NCBI RefSeq assembly: GCF_000276665.1
Contig: NW_004955447.1
Coordinates: forward strand, 15,888,258-15,952,257
Length of the DNA: 64,000 nt
From: Chinchilla lanigera
Taxonomy: Eukaryota > Chordata > Mammalia > Rodentia > Chinchillidae
Direction of reading: 5' to 3'
This document shows, one piece after another, positions 12,388 to 23,205 of the stretch. The notes beneath the pieces are model-generated. The model worked only from the letters and a program-made list of their open reading frames with translations. It searched no databases and was not told the origin of the DNA. The stretch's first letter is position 1; the number at the start of each line of letters is the position of its first letter. The translations under genes and the position numbers were made by a program.

Positions 12388-12805
12388 GTCTATCTGTCTG
12401 TTCTTATGCCAGTACCATGCTGTTTCAGTTGCTATAGCTTTGCAGTATATTTTGAAGTCAGGTAATGCGATGTCTCCAGCTTTGTTCTTTTGCTCAATAT
12501 TGCTCAGACTAGTTGTTATTTTGTTGGTACATATGAATTTTAAGATTGTCTTTTCTATTTCTGTGAAGAATGCTGTGGGCATTTTTATAAGGATTGCATT
12601 GAACCTGTAGATTGTTTTGGGCAGTATTTTAAGAATATTAATTCTTATAATCCATAAACATAGGATTTTTTTCATATATTTCTTTCAGTTTCTCAAAAAT
12701 CTATTGATTTCAGTTAAATTATTCCTAAGGAGACTTTATGTTTCTTTATTTCTTCTTTTCTTTCTTCTTTCCTTCTTTATATATTTCTGTTATTCTGTTT
12801 ACTAA

Positions 12806-12886
12806 TTTTTTTTTCACCAGGAATTGAACTCATGACCTCATGCTTGCCAGGCAGATGCTGTGCCACTGAGCTATATCCCAAGCCTC
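12806..12886 (-). repeat. ID-type (tRNA-derived) SINE
   Basis: The minus strand reads as a tRNA-like body: 'gggatatagctcagtggcac', then 'aagcatgaggtcatgagttc', then a T-tract that is the A-tail on the other strand. A perfect 11-bp TSD, 'ctgtttactaa', flanks it (12795-12805 and 12887-12897). It sits inside the old L1. Confidence 0.9.
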
Positions 12887-14216
12887 CTGTTTACTAAATT
12901 CTTAAACTATATATTTAGTTTTATAACAGTTTGGTCTTTCCCTTCTAGAAAAACGTTTAAGTTGTCAAGTTTCCCTATGCAACTATTGCTTTACTTGCAT
13001 CACACATGTTTTTATCATCTTTCCCTTGTATTTAAAATGTTTGTAATTTCTTCTTGGAAGTTATTTATAAGCATGTGTTTAAATTTTGAAATGGGGATAT
13101 GGTTATATTTTTATTGATTTCCAACATAATTTTATTTTAGTCAAATAATTTGCTTTATATGAATTGATTCCTTGACATTTGTTTTGATTTATTTTATAGC
13201 CTTACACATGTTCACTTTTCCTATATGTTGTATGTATGTCTGAAGGCAAGACCAATTCACCACATTTTAGATGTGCTGTTCTATATTTGTCATTAGAGCA
13301 AACCTGTTAATTATATTGGTCAGCTTTATATTCTTACTGGTTTTCCTAGTTGATCTCTCAATATGTAGAAGAGACATACTAAAAGCTTTCAATATAGGAG
13401 TAGATTTATGAACTTTATAATTATTAAACCGTGTTAATAATTTAATTGTTTAGAAAGATGCAGTTATTGTTTGCCTTTTACGATGCTTTGATCCTTTCAG
13501 TTGGTTTATTCTGATGTCAATTTAGCTTTTAGTTAGTAGTTGCATGATAATATTCTTCCATCTATTTAGTCTTAATCTACTTATTTCCTTATTTTTTAGT
13601 GAGATCTTTTGTAAATAAAATGTAGGTAGATTTATTTCTTTGCCTGGTCTAATAGTCCATGGCTTTTGATTTGAGAGTTATTGCATTTATATTTATATTT
13701 AATTACTGGTATATTTGCATTTCTTTTATTATTTATGGTGTGTTTTCTCTTTGTCTGTTTTTCTATTTGTCCTTTTCTCTTTCTAAATATTTTCTTTTGG
13801 ATTGAATTTGGTTTCTTTCTCATTTCCCCCTCAACAAATTGGAAATTTCATCTTTATTTTAATCAAATTTTTAGAAATTGCAAATTGCATTTTAATTTAA
13901 GCCACAGGTCATCTACTCATTCATTCTTTTTCAAATAATATAAACAACTTAAAATCCTTTTAATTCTGTTCATCCCATTTCAACTTATGAGTATCTGCTA
14001 TACTATGTAGTATTTTAGTTCTTCTGGTCACTGTCCCCTCAAATTATACTGTTGTTTTAAATTTGTTTATTTATTTAACATTTTGTTAGCCCATCTTTTT
14101 TTTTTTTGCATCACAGATTTTCCTGGGGCCACACTTTTCCTGTATTCTTTCTTCAGTACAACTTTTAGGAATTCAGTTAGTTGTTCAATTTTTATTTTCT
14201 GAAAATGTCTTTAATT

Positions 14217-15559
14217 TGCTCTTCTTTTTTTTAATTTAAAAAATAAAAGGAGGAAAACATTAACAGACATACATTTTACAACATATCACAAGCACAATAC
14301 AGACAATACAAAGTTACAAACAAAGTGGTAGGGAATTAACAATGGTGGTTGTATTACATATTGATATCTTCAAAGTGGCTTCTCATGAAAACAGATATAG
14401 ACATGCAATACTGGTCAACCAAAGACTCATTGACAGTTTCTTTCAGCATAGAAATAGAAGACAGAAGAACAACCATGTTATCTATCCTGTATATACATGC
14501 ATACAAAATTTCTCCTTCTTTCCCTTCTCTTTTCCCACATCCCAGAAGCCCTTTACTCTTCAGTGGTTTCCTATCATTTCACAGTGTCTATCATACCTCT
14601 GAGTTTAAATTAACTCTTTCAAGTTTTACACTAGTGACACAATGCGGTGCTTGCACATGTATGTTTGATTTATTTCACTTATGAGTATGGTCTCTAGTTG
14701 TGACCATTTAAATATAAAGGCCTCGAGTTTATCTTTCTTTACAGCTGAGTAATATTCCATTATATAAAAGTACCATAATTTTCTTATCCAATCCTCGGTG
14801 GATGGACATTTGGGTTGCTTCCACATTTTAGCAATTACAAATTGTGCTGCTATGAACATAGGTGCACATATATCACTGTGATATGATGTTTTTAGATCTT
14901 CTGGGAAAATACCCAGCAGGGGGATAGCTGGGTTGAATGGGACCTCTAAACCTAGTTTTCGGAGGAATCTCCAAACTGATTTCCACAGTGGTTTCACCAG
15001 TCTGCATTCCCACCAGCAGTGGAGAAGGGTTCCTATTTCTCCACAGCCTCGCCAGCATTTGTTATTGGTTGATTTCTTAATGCTAGCCATTCTTACTGGG
15101 GTAAGGTGGAATCTTAGTGTTGTTTTAATTTGCATTTCTCGAATGACTAATGATGTTGAACATTTTCTCATATATTTATTTGCCGTTTGTATCTCCTTGT
15201 CTGAGAAATGTGTGTTCATCTCCACTGCCCATTTTTGGATTGGGTCTTTGAATTTGGAGGGGCTGAAATTTTTTAATTCTTTATATGTTCTAGATAGAAG
15301 CCCTTTGTCTGAGGGACAATCAGCTAAATTTTTTCCAAGTTTGTGGGTTTTCTTTTGACTCTGCTGGTGATTTCTTTAGATGTGCAGAAACTTTTCAGTA
15401 GGATGAGATCCCAGTTGTTGATTCTTTCAAGTGTTTCACGTGCAATTTGGTTTTTATTCATGAACTCTCTGCCTACCCCTATGTCTTCGAGGTTTTTACC
15501 TACTTTCTCTTCCAATAGATTTAGTGTTTCAAGAAGAAGAGCATCCATCTAACAAAAGA
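14217..15559 (-). repeat. Younger 5'-truncated L1 with ORF2 C-terminal remnant
   Basis: A poly-T start (the inverted A-tail) after 14226 is followed by the inverted 3' UTR and about 900 bases of ORF2. The minus-strand frame 14626-15225 is the C-terminal part of L1 ORF2p. It includes the Cys/His-rich segment with the spacing CWRGCGEIGTLLHCWWEC and the downstream FYIMEYYSAVKKDK block. A second frame (15324-15548) holds NWDLILLKSFC and VKRKPT. The copy lacks the endonuclease and reverse transcriptase domains, so it was dead on arrival. A TSD 'tgctcttctt' occurs at 14217-14226 and 15560-15569. Its 5' junction is unusual (see the inverted repeat at 15527-15576). Confidence 0.85.
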
Positions 15560-15576
15560 TGCTCTTCTTCTTGAAA
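15527..15576. repeat. Perfect 19-bp inverted repeat at an L1 5' junction
   Basis: The arm 'tttcaagaagaagagcatc' (15527-15545) is the exact reverse complement of 15558-15576, with a 12-base spacer. The right arm contains the right-hand TSD of the younger L1 and its flank, and the left arm lies at the truncated L1 end. This looks like a fold-back copy of the target site made during integration. Confidence 0.95.
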
Positions 15577-15780
15577 GACTATTTCTATGGTAGTATTACT
15601 CTAGACTGATTTATTGTTTCCTTTCTGTTTTAAAAAATATTCATTGTATCCTGATTTTTTTTTACTGTGCCTGTTGAGAAAGTAAATGCCAATCTAATTT
15701 GTACCTGGGTCAGTAATCTTTTTTTTTTTCTTTTTCTGGTTGCTTTTAAGATTTTATATTGTCCTTTTCTTTTATTCTCT

Positions 15781-15823
15781 TTCTGTCTCCCTTCCTCCCT
15801 CCCTCCCTTCCTGTCTTCCCTCT
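15781..15823. repeat. (CCTT/CCCT)n pyrimidine tract
   Basis: Imperfect CCTT and CCCT units within the old L1 upstream region. Confidence 0.8.
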
Positions 15824-16369
15824 TCTGGATGACAATATCCTCACAATGTTCCTGGCCTTGAATTTCTTTTTATTGATTGTTCAGAGATTTATCTGGTTTC
15901 CTGAATCTGAGAATTTCTGTCTTTTATAAATTTAGGCACTTGTTAGTCAACATCTCTTTGAATATTGCCTCCTTCATTTTCTCTATTATTTCTTTTATAT
16001 CATGACTCGATGTGTTAGAACTCTTAATTATTGTCTGTGGTCTTTAGTTCTGAATATACATGCTCTATTTTTAAGGGTTGATAGATTAAACTTTGTAAGT
16101 TTCTATTTGTCTTTTAAATTGGTATATTTAAGTTATTTTGATTATTTAATCACAAAGCCATGTGACTATGTCAGAAAATCTGTTTAAAATATGGCAGTTG
16201 CTCAATGGAACCTACAGCAATAGCTGGCCTTTTACCTTGAATATGTTTGGTACAAATTTCTGCCATATCTACAGTGTCAGTCTTTGCCTCAAATTATTGG
16301 GTGGAAATTCTTCTACTTTTTTTCATTATCAAGTTTTCTGTTTTATATTTGTCTACCATCTGTGTGACA

Positions 16370-16560
16370 CTCTGCTAGATACTGGTTTATAAAAATGAAT
16401 AAGACAAAGAGCTTATATTTTCATATGGAAAGAAACAAAAGTAATCACAACAGTGGTGTAACTTAAATGACAGGGGTAATGGGACCCTGAGGAGGAATTT
16501 CCACTAAGACTGGCTCATGGATAACTTTGGAGTAAGATGAGAAGATGGTTGCTCGCCCAA
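16370..16560 (-). repeat. L2 LINE relic
   Basis: Inverted L2 3' order: 'tgacactctgctagatactg', 'aatgaataagacaaagagct', then a 'gaccctgaggaggaatttcc' block that corresponds to the L2 'aggaggtgacattt' region. Decayed. Confidence 0.45.
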
Positions 16561-17617
16561 ATGAGGGCACAAAAGTTGGAACATCAGTAATAAATGAAGA
16601 CAGAGCAGGATTTCTTTCTGAAACTTATCTTTAGTTGCTGACTTTTCCTCCTTTTTCTAAAAGGAGAGAGAACAACTCACAATTTTTGTCTTTCAAAAGA
16701 TTTATTTTTTCCTGTTACCAAGAGCAAAGGTTTTTGCAGTCTATGATCATCTCAGTTGCTAGATGAAATAGATCAGTAACGATTTGGTTATCCGGCCTGT
16801 GATCTTTTCTGAAATGGAAACATCGCACAAGGAAAAGATTGGTCTGCTACAGTTGCTTATAATTGCACTTTCCTCTCAAGTCCTTATATCAGGAGCTCTA
16901 ATCCAATTTTCTCAGACCCCATCTCACTACTAGCCAACAAAGGTTTCACGCTGGGTCCTGCAAAATTAAGCCATAAGCTTTTCTTCCACTGAAGGTTTGA
17001 ATCTGAGCACAGATGTCAGAGTTAATCCAGTCACCCCAGGCCTCTTAAACCCATAGAAAAGTAGATTTGTCTTGCTGCCTTTTTAATGGTGTGGAATTCT
17101 CCTGCACTCAGCAACTTTCCTGACTTTGTTGGTTATACCTAATTGGGTTTATCTTTGTCTGAACCAAGATGATGGACAGACCTTTTGGCGAGGGTACTCT
17201 ATTTATTTCTAGTGCTTGGAACGTGGGTCATAGACACCTCTAGAGACCAAATACCCATTGGGAATCCTTATCCCACTCTAGCTGTTTGTTCTGAAAACAA
17301 AACTGTCATCAATGACCCTGGAAAACAGAACCCGGAGCTTTAAGGATGTTGTAGGAGTTATATGATATTACAGCCAGACTGACTATGCCCAGTGGTGTTA
17401 ATTGGGGTCAACTTCCAGCATGCGCTTGAGGTCTGTGATTGCTACCACTGCAAACCGAACCTCTTAGAGGCTGCACACTTGTCAGTGGTACAGCTGGACA
17501 GCTGGCCTTGTAGATAAGTCACTTACCATCGCAGTTGACCGTCTACATGAGGCTAGTGTTTGGCTTTCAGTGTGATCTCTACTAAGTTCTAATATCCCTC
17601 ATTCTTGGCAGTACAGT
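16561..17617. other. Unassigned DNA, no gene seen
   Basis: About 1 kb of ordinary composition without a recognisable repeat, RNA or coding exon. Confidence 0.4.
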
Positions 17618-17840
17618 TTGGCTAAGATGGAACGATTTGTTTAAAATCCTGACTGTACCGTTTGTAGTTGTGTGACCTTGGGCAAGTTACTTAAACTCCC
17701 CTAATGTTTTCATCTGTGAAATTACGTGTGTAATGCTTATCTCAAAGCACTGACGTGAGGACTAAGTGCAATAATGTATGCAAAGCACCTAAGAGAGTAC
17801 GTGACTGGCAGTTACTGCTTAGGAAGTCGCAGTTATTCTG
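17618..17840 (+). repeat. MIR SINE
   Basis: The diagnostic plus-strand MIR core is clear: 'tgtgaccttgggcaagttac', then 'ttttcatctgtgaaatta', 'gacgtgaggactaagtgc', 'tatgcaaagcacctaagaga' and a 'gtgactggcagt' end. It is the best preserved MIR in the window. Confidence 0.85.
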
Positions 17841-19384
17841 ATTATCTTACTGTCAAGATCATGTCTTCAGTTCCACCAAGAATGAGTTGCCGACCTATTG
17901 CCAAGAAAATATAAATGGCAGATTTAGGTTGAAAACTGTATGGACTGCAAGAACTATTAGCCAGACTGAAGACTGGCAGTCTGATTCCCTACCTGAACCT
18001 CTGCCTGCCATTGCAGGCTTGTTACAGCGGCACAGAGAACGTGAGACAAAGGGGAAGGCTGGCGGGAGGTGAGATAGCTTGAAACCGTGAATTGCTTTGA
18101 AGCCTGTTCCTCTTTGTCCCAGGAACCCAAATCTGTAGTTTTCCATTAGAACCAGATCTCTGCCGCTTTCAGGGTCTTATCGCTTCTCACTCCGTGACTC
18201 GTGAGGTCGCTTTGCTGTGTGTGCCAGACGATGGGTACCGGTGTGCCAAAAGGGGTAGTGTCAGGTGTGGTGGTAACAGAGACCTGCTGAGGAGCGGTGA
18301 TAAGAGGAGACCGGCCGCACGACTGCGCCGGACGCTGGGCAAGGAGTCTGTCCTCACACCATCTAGTGGCAAGGCAGACAAGCAGATAGGCAATGATACT
18401 GCCGATCAGTGAGTGCCACATGGATGGAGGAGTGGGTTCTGAAAGCCACAGCTCACCGTCCTGGGGGGTCAGAGAAAGGGACACCCACACTGAGAGGCGA
18501 AGGAGCAAATAAAAAGTCAGCCAGAAAGGGTATATAGTGTAGGTGAGCCTGCCTCCGGGGCTTTAGTGGGGTGTAGGGTGGGGCAGAAATGCCAGGAAGA
18601 GGAGGCGCACCTTGGCAGCCGCGTCTGGTGTGACACAATCTCATGGTGCCGGGAGCTGAGAAAGGCTATTGGAAGGACTGTTTGCCACTGCTATCAACCT
18701 CTCTGGTGTCATCTAATGCTAGCTTCCGAGAACGTCTGGTGACCCGCACGGAGGTGGAGGAGTGCTGTGCTCTGAAGACCCGTGGTGGAGCCAAATCCTT
18801 TGCTCACCACTTTTTCTTTGCTCTTCCTTTCTGCTAGTCTCCTTCCTCCTCAGGCACCTCCGGAGTGCCGTCTGCATCCTCTGTGCTTGGTGGAGGGGTG
18901 CTGCTGCTGTGTGGGTGCTCAGGGGACAAGCTCACAGAGGTTGCACCTGGTGTGTGGGATGCAGTCCTAGGGCGTCCCGCCCAGGCGCCCTGTCCTTCAG
19001 GCACAGGCCCCGATACGCCCCAAGCACACTGAGCCTCACCTTGGGTCCTGGCCCCTGGTCACCAAGGCTCCTGGTTGATCTCCTTCTAAGAGAAGGTTTT
19101 TCTCTCGGTTTTTGTGTTCACAAAGGAGCCCTGGCACTTCTGTCCACACCCGGTTCTGTCTCAACACTTGGTTCATGTTTTACCGCCACCCAAACCCTGA
19201 CAGAGAAGCAGCCCTGGCTCTGAAACTTCAGGCTTCCTCTTGATCCCCATCTTTCTTTGCCGCTCCCCCCACCTCTCCTTTCCTTTCCCCAATGCTGTGA
19301 AGATCTCCCAGCTGTTCCTCTGGTCAGTCAAAATTTTATGACTGTGTTCCAGGGTATGAACTCACTGTAACCTTTGAAAACAGT
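17841..19384. other. Unassigned GC-richer DNA
   Basis: No recognised repeat. It contains the CpG-dense patch at 18175-18345 and open frames on both strands (for example 18146-18508 minus and 18762-19223 plus). None matches a family I know. A TATATA-like 'cactatataccc' lies at about 18530-18541 on the minus strand, upstream of the minus-strand frame, but no LTR ends could be defined. Confidence 0.35.
18175..18345. promoter_or_regulatory. CpG-dense patch, possible regulatory element
   Basis: About 15 CpGs occur in roughly 170 bases, including 'accggccgcacgactgcgcc' near 18320. Most of the window is CpG-poor. Function is inference only. Confidence 0.25.
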
Positions 19385-19530
19385 CACATGAAACAGGTGC
19401 TAGCTCCATTCTTTAAGTGAGACCATTGGGGTTCAAAGATGGAAAGTGATTTTCTCAAGATCACTTGCAAGTGATTTTAGTAGAACTAAAATGTAAATCA
19501 GGTAGGACTCAAAAGCATGTGAGTGTAGTT
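19385..19530 (-). repeat. MIR SINE fragment
   Basis: Inverted MIR core: 'ccattctttaagtgagacca', 'gaaagtgattttctcaagat' and 'gtaaatcaggtaggactcaa'. The element is decayed and incomplete. Confidence 0.5.
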
Positions 19531-19549
19531 TGTATCTTACACAGTTTTT

Positions 19550-20245
19550 TCCCAGTTATGAAATGTTTATGTAAAAAAATGCAAATAATTCAGAAAAATA
19601 AAGATGTATCCTCAACTAATCCTACATCCTAAGTTACTATTAATATTTATGGTTTCACTTCTGTCTTTATCTTGTGCAATTTTAAATACATATTTATAAA
19701 ATCACCCCGTATTTATGCATATATGTTATACATATATGTACATAATTATCTGTCCTATTTTTACTTAACATTCTAGCATAAGCATTTTTATTATCACCAA
19801 GCTTCCAACAAGACTTTTAATGACTTAGAGTATTCTGTCTCTTGGATGTGCCATATATTGTTTAACTAATCATTTTCTTATGGTTAATATTTCATTTTTA
19901 AAAACTATATATATAATGCAGGGATAATGATGCTGAGTGAAAATATTCTGGCGTACCTATTTGATTTTTTTAAAGCATTGGAAGTAAAAGTTCTATGTGT
20001 GTAATGTCTTCAAGATTCTTGATCAGTGTCAATAAACTAAATTCAAGAACAATCAGACCTATTGTCATTCTTATGAGATGTAGATAGAAATCATCTCATT
20101 GACCCCTTTCTAACAACAAGCTCTTAAAACTACTTGTCAGTTGTTTGATTATAGCAGTTACATTATTGCTTACATTTGTAATTCTTAAATTCCTAATAGC
20201 TCAATATTTTCTAAATGTTTTCTGATCATTTGTATTTCTTTTTAG
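19550..20245 (-). repeat. Old L1 3' portion, minus strand
   Basis: The AT-rich text follows the inverted 3' region of old mammalian L1 elements in order: 'cctacatcctaagttact', 'ttttacttaacattctagca', 'ggatgtgccatatattgttt' with 'aactaatcattttc', and 'gataatgatgctgagtg'. It is strongly diverged and the subfamily cannot be given. Confidence 0.45.
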
Positions 20246-20275
20246 TCCCCTCCCACCCTTTCTTCCTTCCTTTCT

Positions 20276-20453
20276 TATTGAACTGAGTATTGAATCCAGG
20301 GCCATCACACTGAGCTATATTCCCAACCCCCGTCTCCTTTTATGAGACAGGGTCTCTCTAAGTTGCTAAGTTGTCCAGGCTGGGCTCAAACTTATGATCT
20401 TCCTGCACCTTCCCGGGTGCTAGGAATATAAGCACATGTGACCACACCTGGCT
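20276..20453 (-). repeat. B1 + shortened-ID composite SINE
   Basis: On the minus strand a B1/7SL-type body ('aagccaggtgtggtcacatg', then 'gcccagcctggacaacttag', 'agagaccctgtctc') is followed directly by a tRNA-like unit ('gggttgggaatatagctcag', 'tggccctggattcaatactc'). The tRNA-like unit lacks the central part of a full ID element, as expected for the deleted-ID half of B1-dID composites known from some rodents. Confidence 0.75.
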
Positions 20454-21084
20454 TAATTCTTTTTTCTTTAAAGCAGGTATTGGCAAACTGCAAGGCACGG
20501 GCCAAATCTCATCCACAGGTCTTCCTTTGCAAATGCAGTCCTACTAGGTGTGGCTGTGCTCTTTCCTGTATGTGTTGTCTGCTTTCCTGCCCTTGTGCAA
20601 AGTTGGATAGTCTCAACAGAAACTGGATGGCTCCAAAAAGCTTAAAATATTTGCTAGCCAGTTCGTTACAGAAATGTTTGCCTACCCTTCCTCTAGAGAG
20701 CAGACTTCTGTGGATATTGCCAATCCTAGTCCCTGTATTTTGAGTTTTCAGCACAGGACTTTCCCTGTGTGTCTCTAATTGATTTTTTCCAGCCCACTTG
20801 ATAAGAGAGATGTATCTAGACTAAGTGATTGCCGAGAGAGAGGATGCCGTGATTTCCCTTGATCACCCCGGCTGACCGCTCCGCTGCTGGTTGAATCCCA
20901 TCTCAGGTCTGCAGAAAAGTGATCATACACCCGTGCTGCTTAATTGCCGATATCCAGCAGTGCTGAGGCCATGTGGCTATGCACGCCAGGAGAGAATTTT
21001 CTATCTTCGTTCATAGTTTTCTTGTCCAATACAAAACATTAATGGAATCATTTATATTTCTATTGCTTCCAAGGGCCAGGATAG

Positions 21085-21260
21085 TTGAATTGTTAGAAGT
21101 GTGGACTCTAGAACCAGGTTCTCTGGTTTAAGTGCCAGGTCTGCACTTACTGGCAGTGTGAGTCTGAATATGTTATTTTTCACTTGTGCCAGTTCTGTAA
21201 AAATCATTAGGATGTTGCTGCCTTCTTTACAGGTGATGAGGAAGACATGGGTAGTACTTG
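21085..21260 (+). repeat. MIR SINE
   Basis: Plus-strand MIR order: 'gttagaagtgtggactctag', 'aaccaggttctctggtttaa', 'ctgcacttactggcagtgtg', then a decayed 'ttctgtaaaaatcattagg'. The last third is uncertain. Confidence 0.6.
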
Positions 21261-21626
21261 CTGGGCTGTCCATGAGCTCTCCAGCCCTTCCCCGCCCGCT
21301 TTCCTGGGATAGGGGCCACGTGACTGGTTCTGGGCAGTGGACCAAGAGTACAAGTGTCCTGCGTCATTGCCAGCCTGGGGCAGTCATGAGTTGGTTCCCT
21401 TTCTACTGCAGCGTGCTTGCCTGGTCTCACAGGATGGCAAGACTGAATCTGAGTTACTAGAGGGAGTTTCTGCTCATCTAAATCAAACTTTGTATGGACA
21501 AGAAATAAACTTGTATTGTGATCATTACTGAGATTCTGGAGTTTTTAAATTTATTTTTCTCACAACACACTTTATGCTATTCCAATATAGAATTGTTCTA
21601 AAAACCAATTTGGACATAAACAGTGT

Positions 21627-21957
21627 GTACAGTTTGAATATTCTTTATCTGAAATTCTTGGGACCAAAAATGTGTTGGATTTCAGACAGTTTCTGATTTT
21701 GGAATATCTGCATAAACATAATGAGATATCTTTAGATGTAAACCAAGTCTCAATACAAAATGTATTTATATTTCATCTATTCCTTGGACACATAGCCAGA
21801 AGGTAATTTTATTTAATATTTTTAGTAGTTTTGGATATAAAACAGAAGTTTGCAGTGTGGAATTTTCTACTTGTGGTATCATGTCAGCTTTGAAAACATC
21901 TTTGATTTGGGAGTGTTTCAGTTTTGTATTTTTGGGTTAGAGTTGTTAAATCCGTAT
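21627..21957 (+). repeat. DNA-transposon relic (Tigger/MER-like, non-autonomous)
   Basis: The left end 'tacagtttgaatattcttta' and the right end 'gagttgttaaatccgta' are related as imperfect terminal inverted repeats. Between them are the recurring 'tttctgattttggaatatct', 'cataatgagatatcttta' and 'tagccagaaggtaattttat' blocks of a widespread mammalian DNA-transposon relic. I do not give a precise family name. There is no transposase remnant. Confidence 0.6.
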
Positions 21958-22124
21958 TGAGGATTATATGTGTTAGAGTGGAATCTTGTTTTCCACTCAC
22001 ACTTTTATCACTATTTATTATTTTACTTTTGGGGAGTTGGCTACACACTCATACACACACATGCATGCACATATGCAGATTCACTCCACGTTGTTTTAGG
22101 GAAATTACAATTTCCAAGTAGATC

Positions 22125-23064
22125 TAAAAACTTGGGATGAGGGAGGGTTAGCAATAGCTCTCAGCCTACCTCAAAGAATAACACCCACATCCTACGTCCC
22201 GCTTAACTCTGTGTCTCTGAGCAAGGGAAGCGCATCCCTGCCTCCCGTCCTCCCCTCAGGCTGTTGTGCGGAGGAGACCGGAGCGACTCCATTTTGTTCT
22301 GCCGTCCACTTCCATTCGCCTTACAGAGGGTAGAGATTTTTCCCAGATTCTGCAGTGCGCTGCTTTATCTTTCAGTGTTGTCACTTTGGTCTCTTTATTG
22401 GTGTCTGCTGGTTCTTTTGAAACCACCAGGCTTGTGTCTTGACTGGCATCGGTTCGGCCAGGCCCCTCACACAGATGACATTCAACCCACATGTTCTCTG
22501 CTCTCTCTTGATTAGTTACTCTTTTATTAGTTGGATTTCTCTGGGGCCTCCTGTCCCAGCATCAGAAAGGCATTTGGCTGTCTAGACACAGAGCTCAGAG
22601 AGGGCAAATGGGGTAGAGTGCAGCGCAGGGGCATTGAGGCGACGTCAGAGTCCAAGCAACAGGTGTGAGTGGGCAGCGCACAGGTGGCCCACAGGGGTGA
22701 GGGAAGGGCTGGGCTAGGGACCGCAGCAGAGGAGCTGAGGGACAGCACTGCCCGCTGTGCAGTGCGACAGCCTGGAGCTTCCTCTGGTTTCTAGAGGGGA
22801 GAGGGTCCTGGGTGGAGTGGAACCAGCAGTAGCTCGCATGCTAATGTGATCGCATTGGCGCTCACATGCAGAATGGTTTTCTCAGCGTCCTTCTGGCATT
22901 GCATTATTTAGGAGCGGAAGGGCCTGGTCTCTTCCAAGGCTTCCCTAGGTCCTTGTCCTGTTCCACCCACACAGAGGCCCCTGTCTTAAGTGGAGGCATC
23001 ACGTTGTGGGAATAGCTAGGACTATGAGTTATTAAATTATTAATGATAAACTCCAAATTTAGAT
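22125..23064. other. Unassigned DNA, no gene seen
   Basis: The stretch 'gagcgactccattttgttct' near 22282 resembles a motif found in some ERV LTRs, but no LTR ends are visible. Nothing else is recognised. Confidence 0.3.
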
Positions 23065-23205
23065 GCTGGGTACCGATTTACTGTCTATGTAAACTAGGTT
23101 AAAGGGCTTTGCTTCTCTGAGCCCTAGTTTCCTTTTGTGTAATCTCCCACATAGAGAAGATTAGATGAGGTACTAGGAAAACTTTCGAAGGCACTGTGCT
23201 AGTTT
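23065..23205 (+). repeat. MIR SINE fragment
   Basis: The block 'gagccctagtttccttttgt' corresponds to the MIR 'cctcagtttcctcatctgt' region. It is followed by 'agattagatgaggtact' and 'aaggcactgtgctag'. Moderately decayed. Confidence 0.5.

Larger units (their letters stand above)
10985..16200 (-). repeat. Old minus-strand L1 (L1M type), interrupted by three insertions
   Basis: The left end matches the inverted 3' UTR of an L1MA/L1MB-type element ('ctttgatgac'-like, 'tcacttattataatgttcct', 'gaatagtattccatcgtata'). Leftward coding ORF2 text includes frame pieces such as [13 protein letters not shown] and a WYWHKNR motif at 12400-12675. After a deletion near 11610 it continues into the upstream region, where 'ttttctgaaaatgtctttaa' (14196) and 'ttgaaagact' (15571) are adjoining parts of the same old L1. 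Three younger elements split it: an LTR (11920-12387), an ID SINE (12806-12886) and an L1 (14217-15559). The right limit is approximate. It is non-coding through stops, frameshifts and deletions. Confidence 0.75.

Noticed and set aside
14626..15225. 199-codon minus-strand frame as a host gene
   Set aside because: It is the C-terminal piece of L1 ORF2p with the known Cys/His segment, part of a truncated L1, and is annotated as such.
18762..19223. 153-codon plus-strand open frame
   Set aside because: Composition follows local GC content, there is no recognisable motif, and an alternative plus-strand frame overlaps it.
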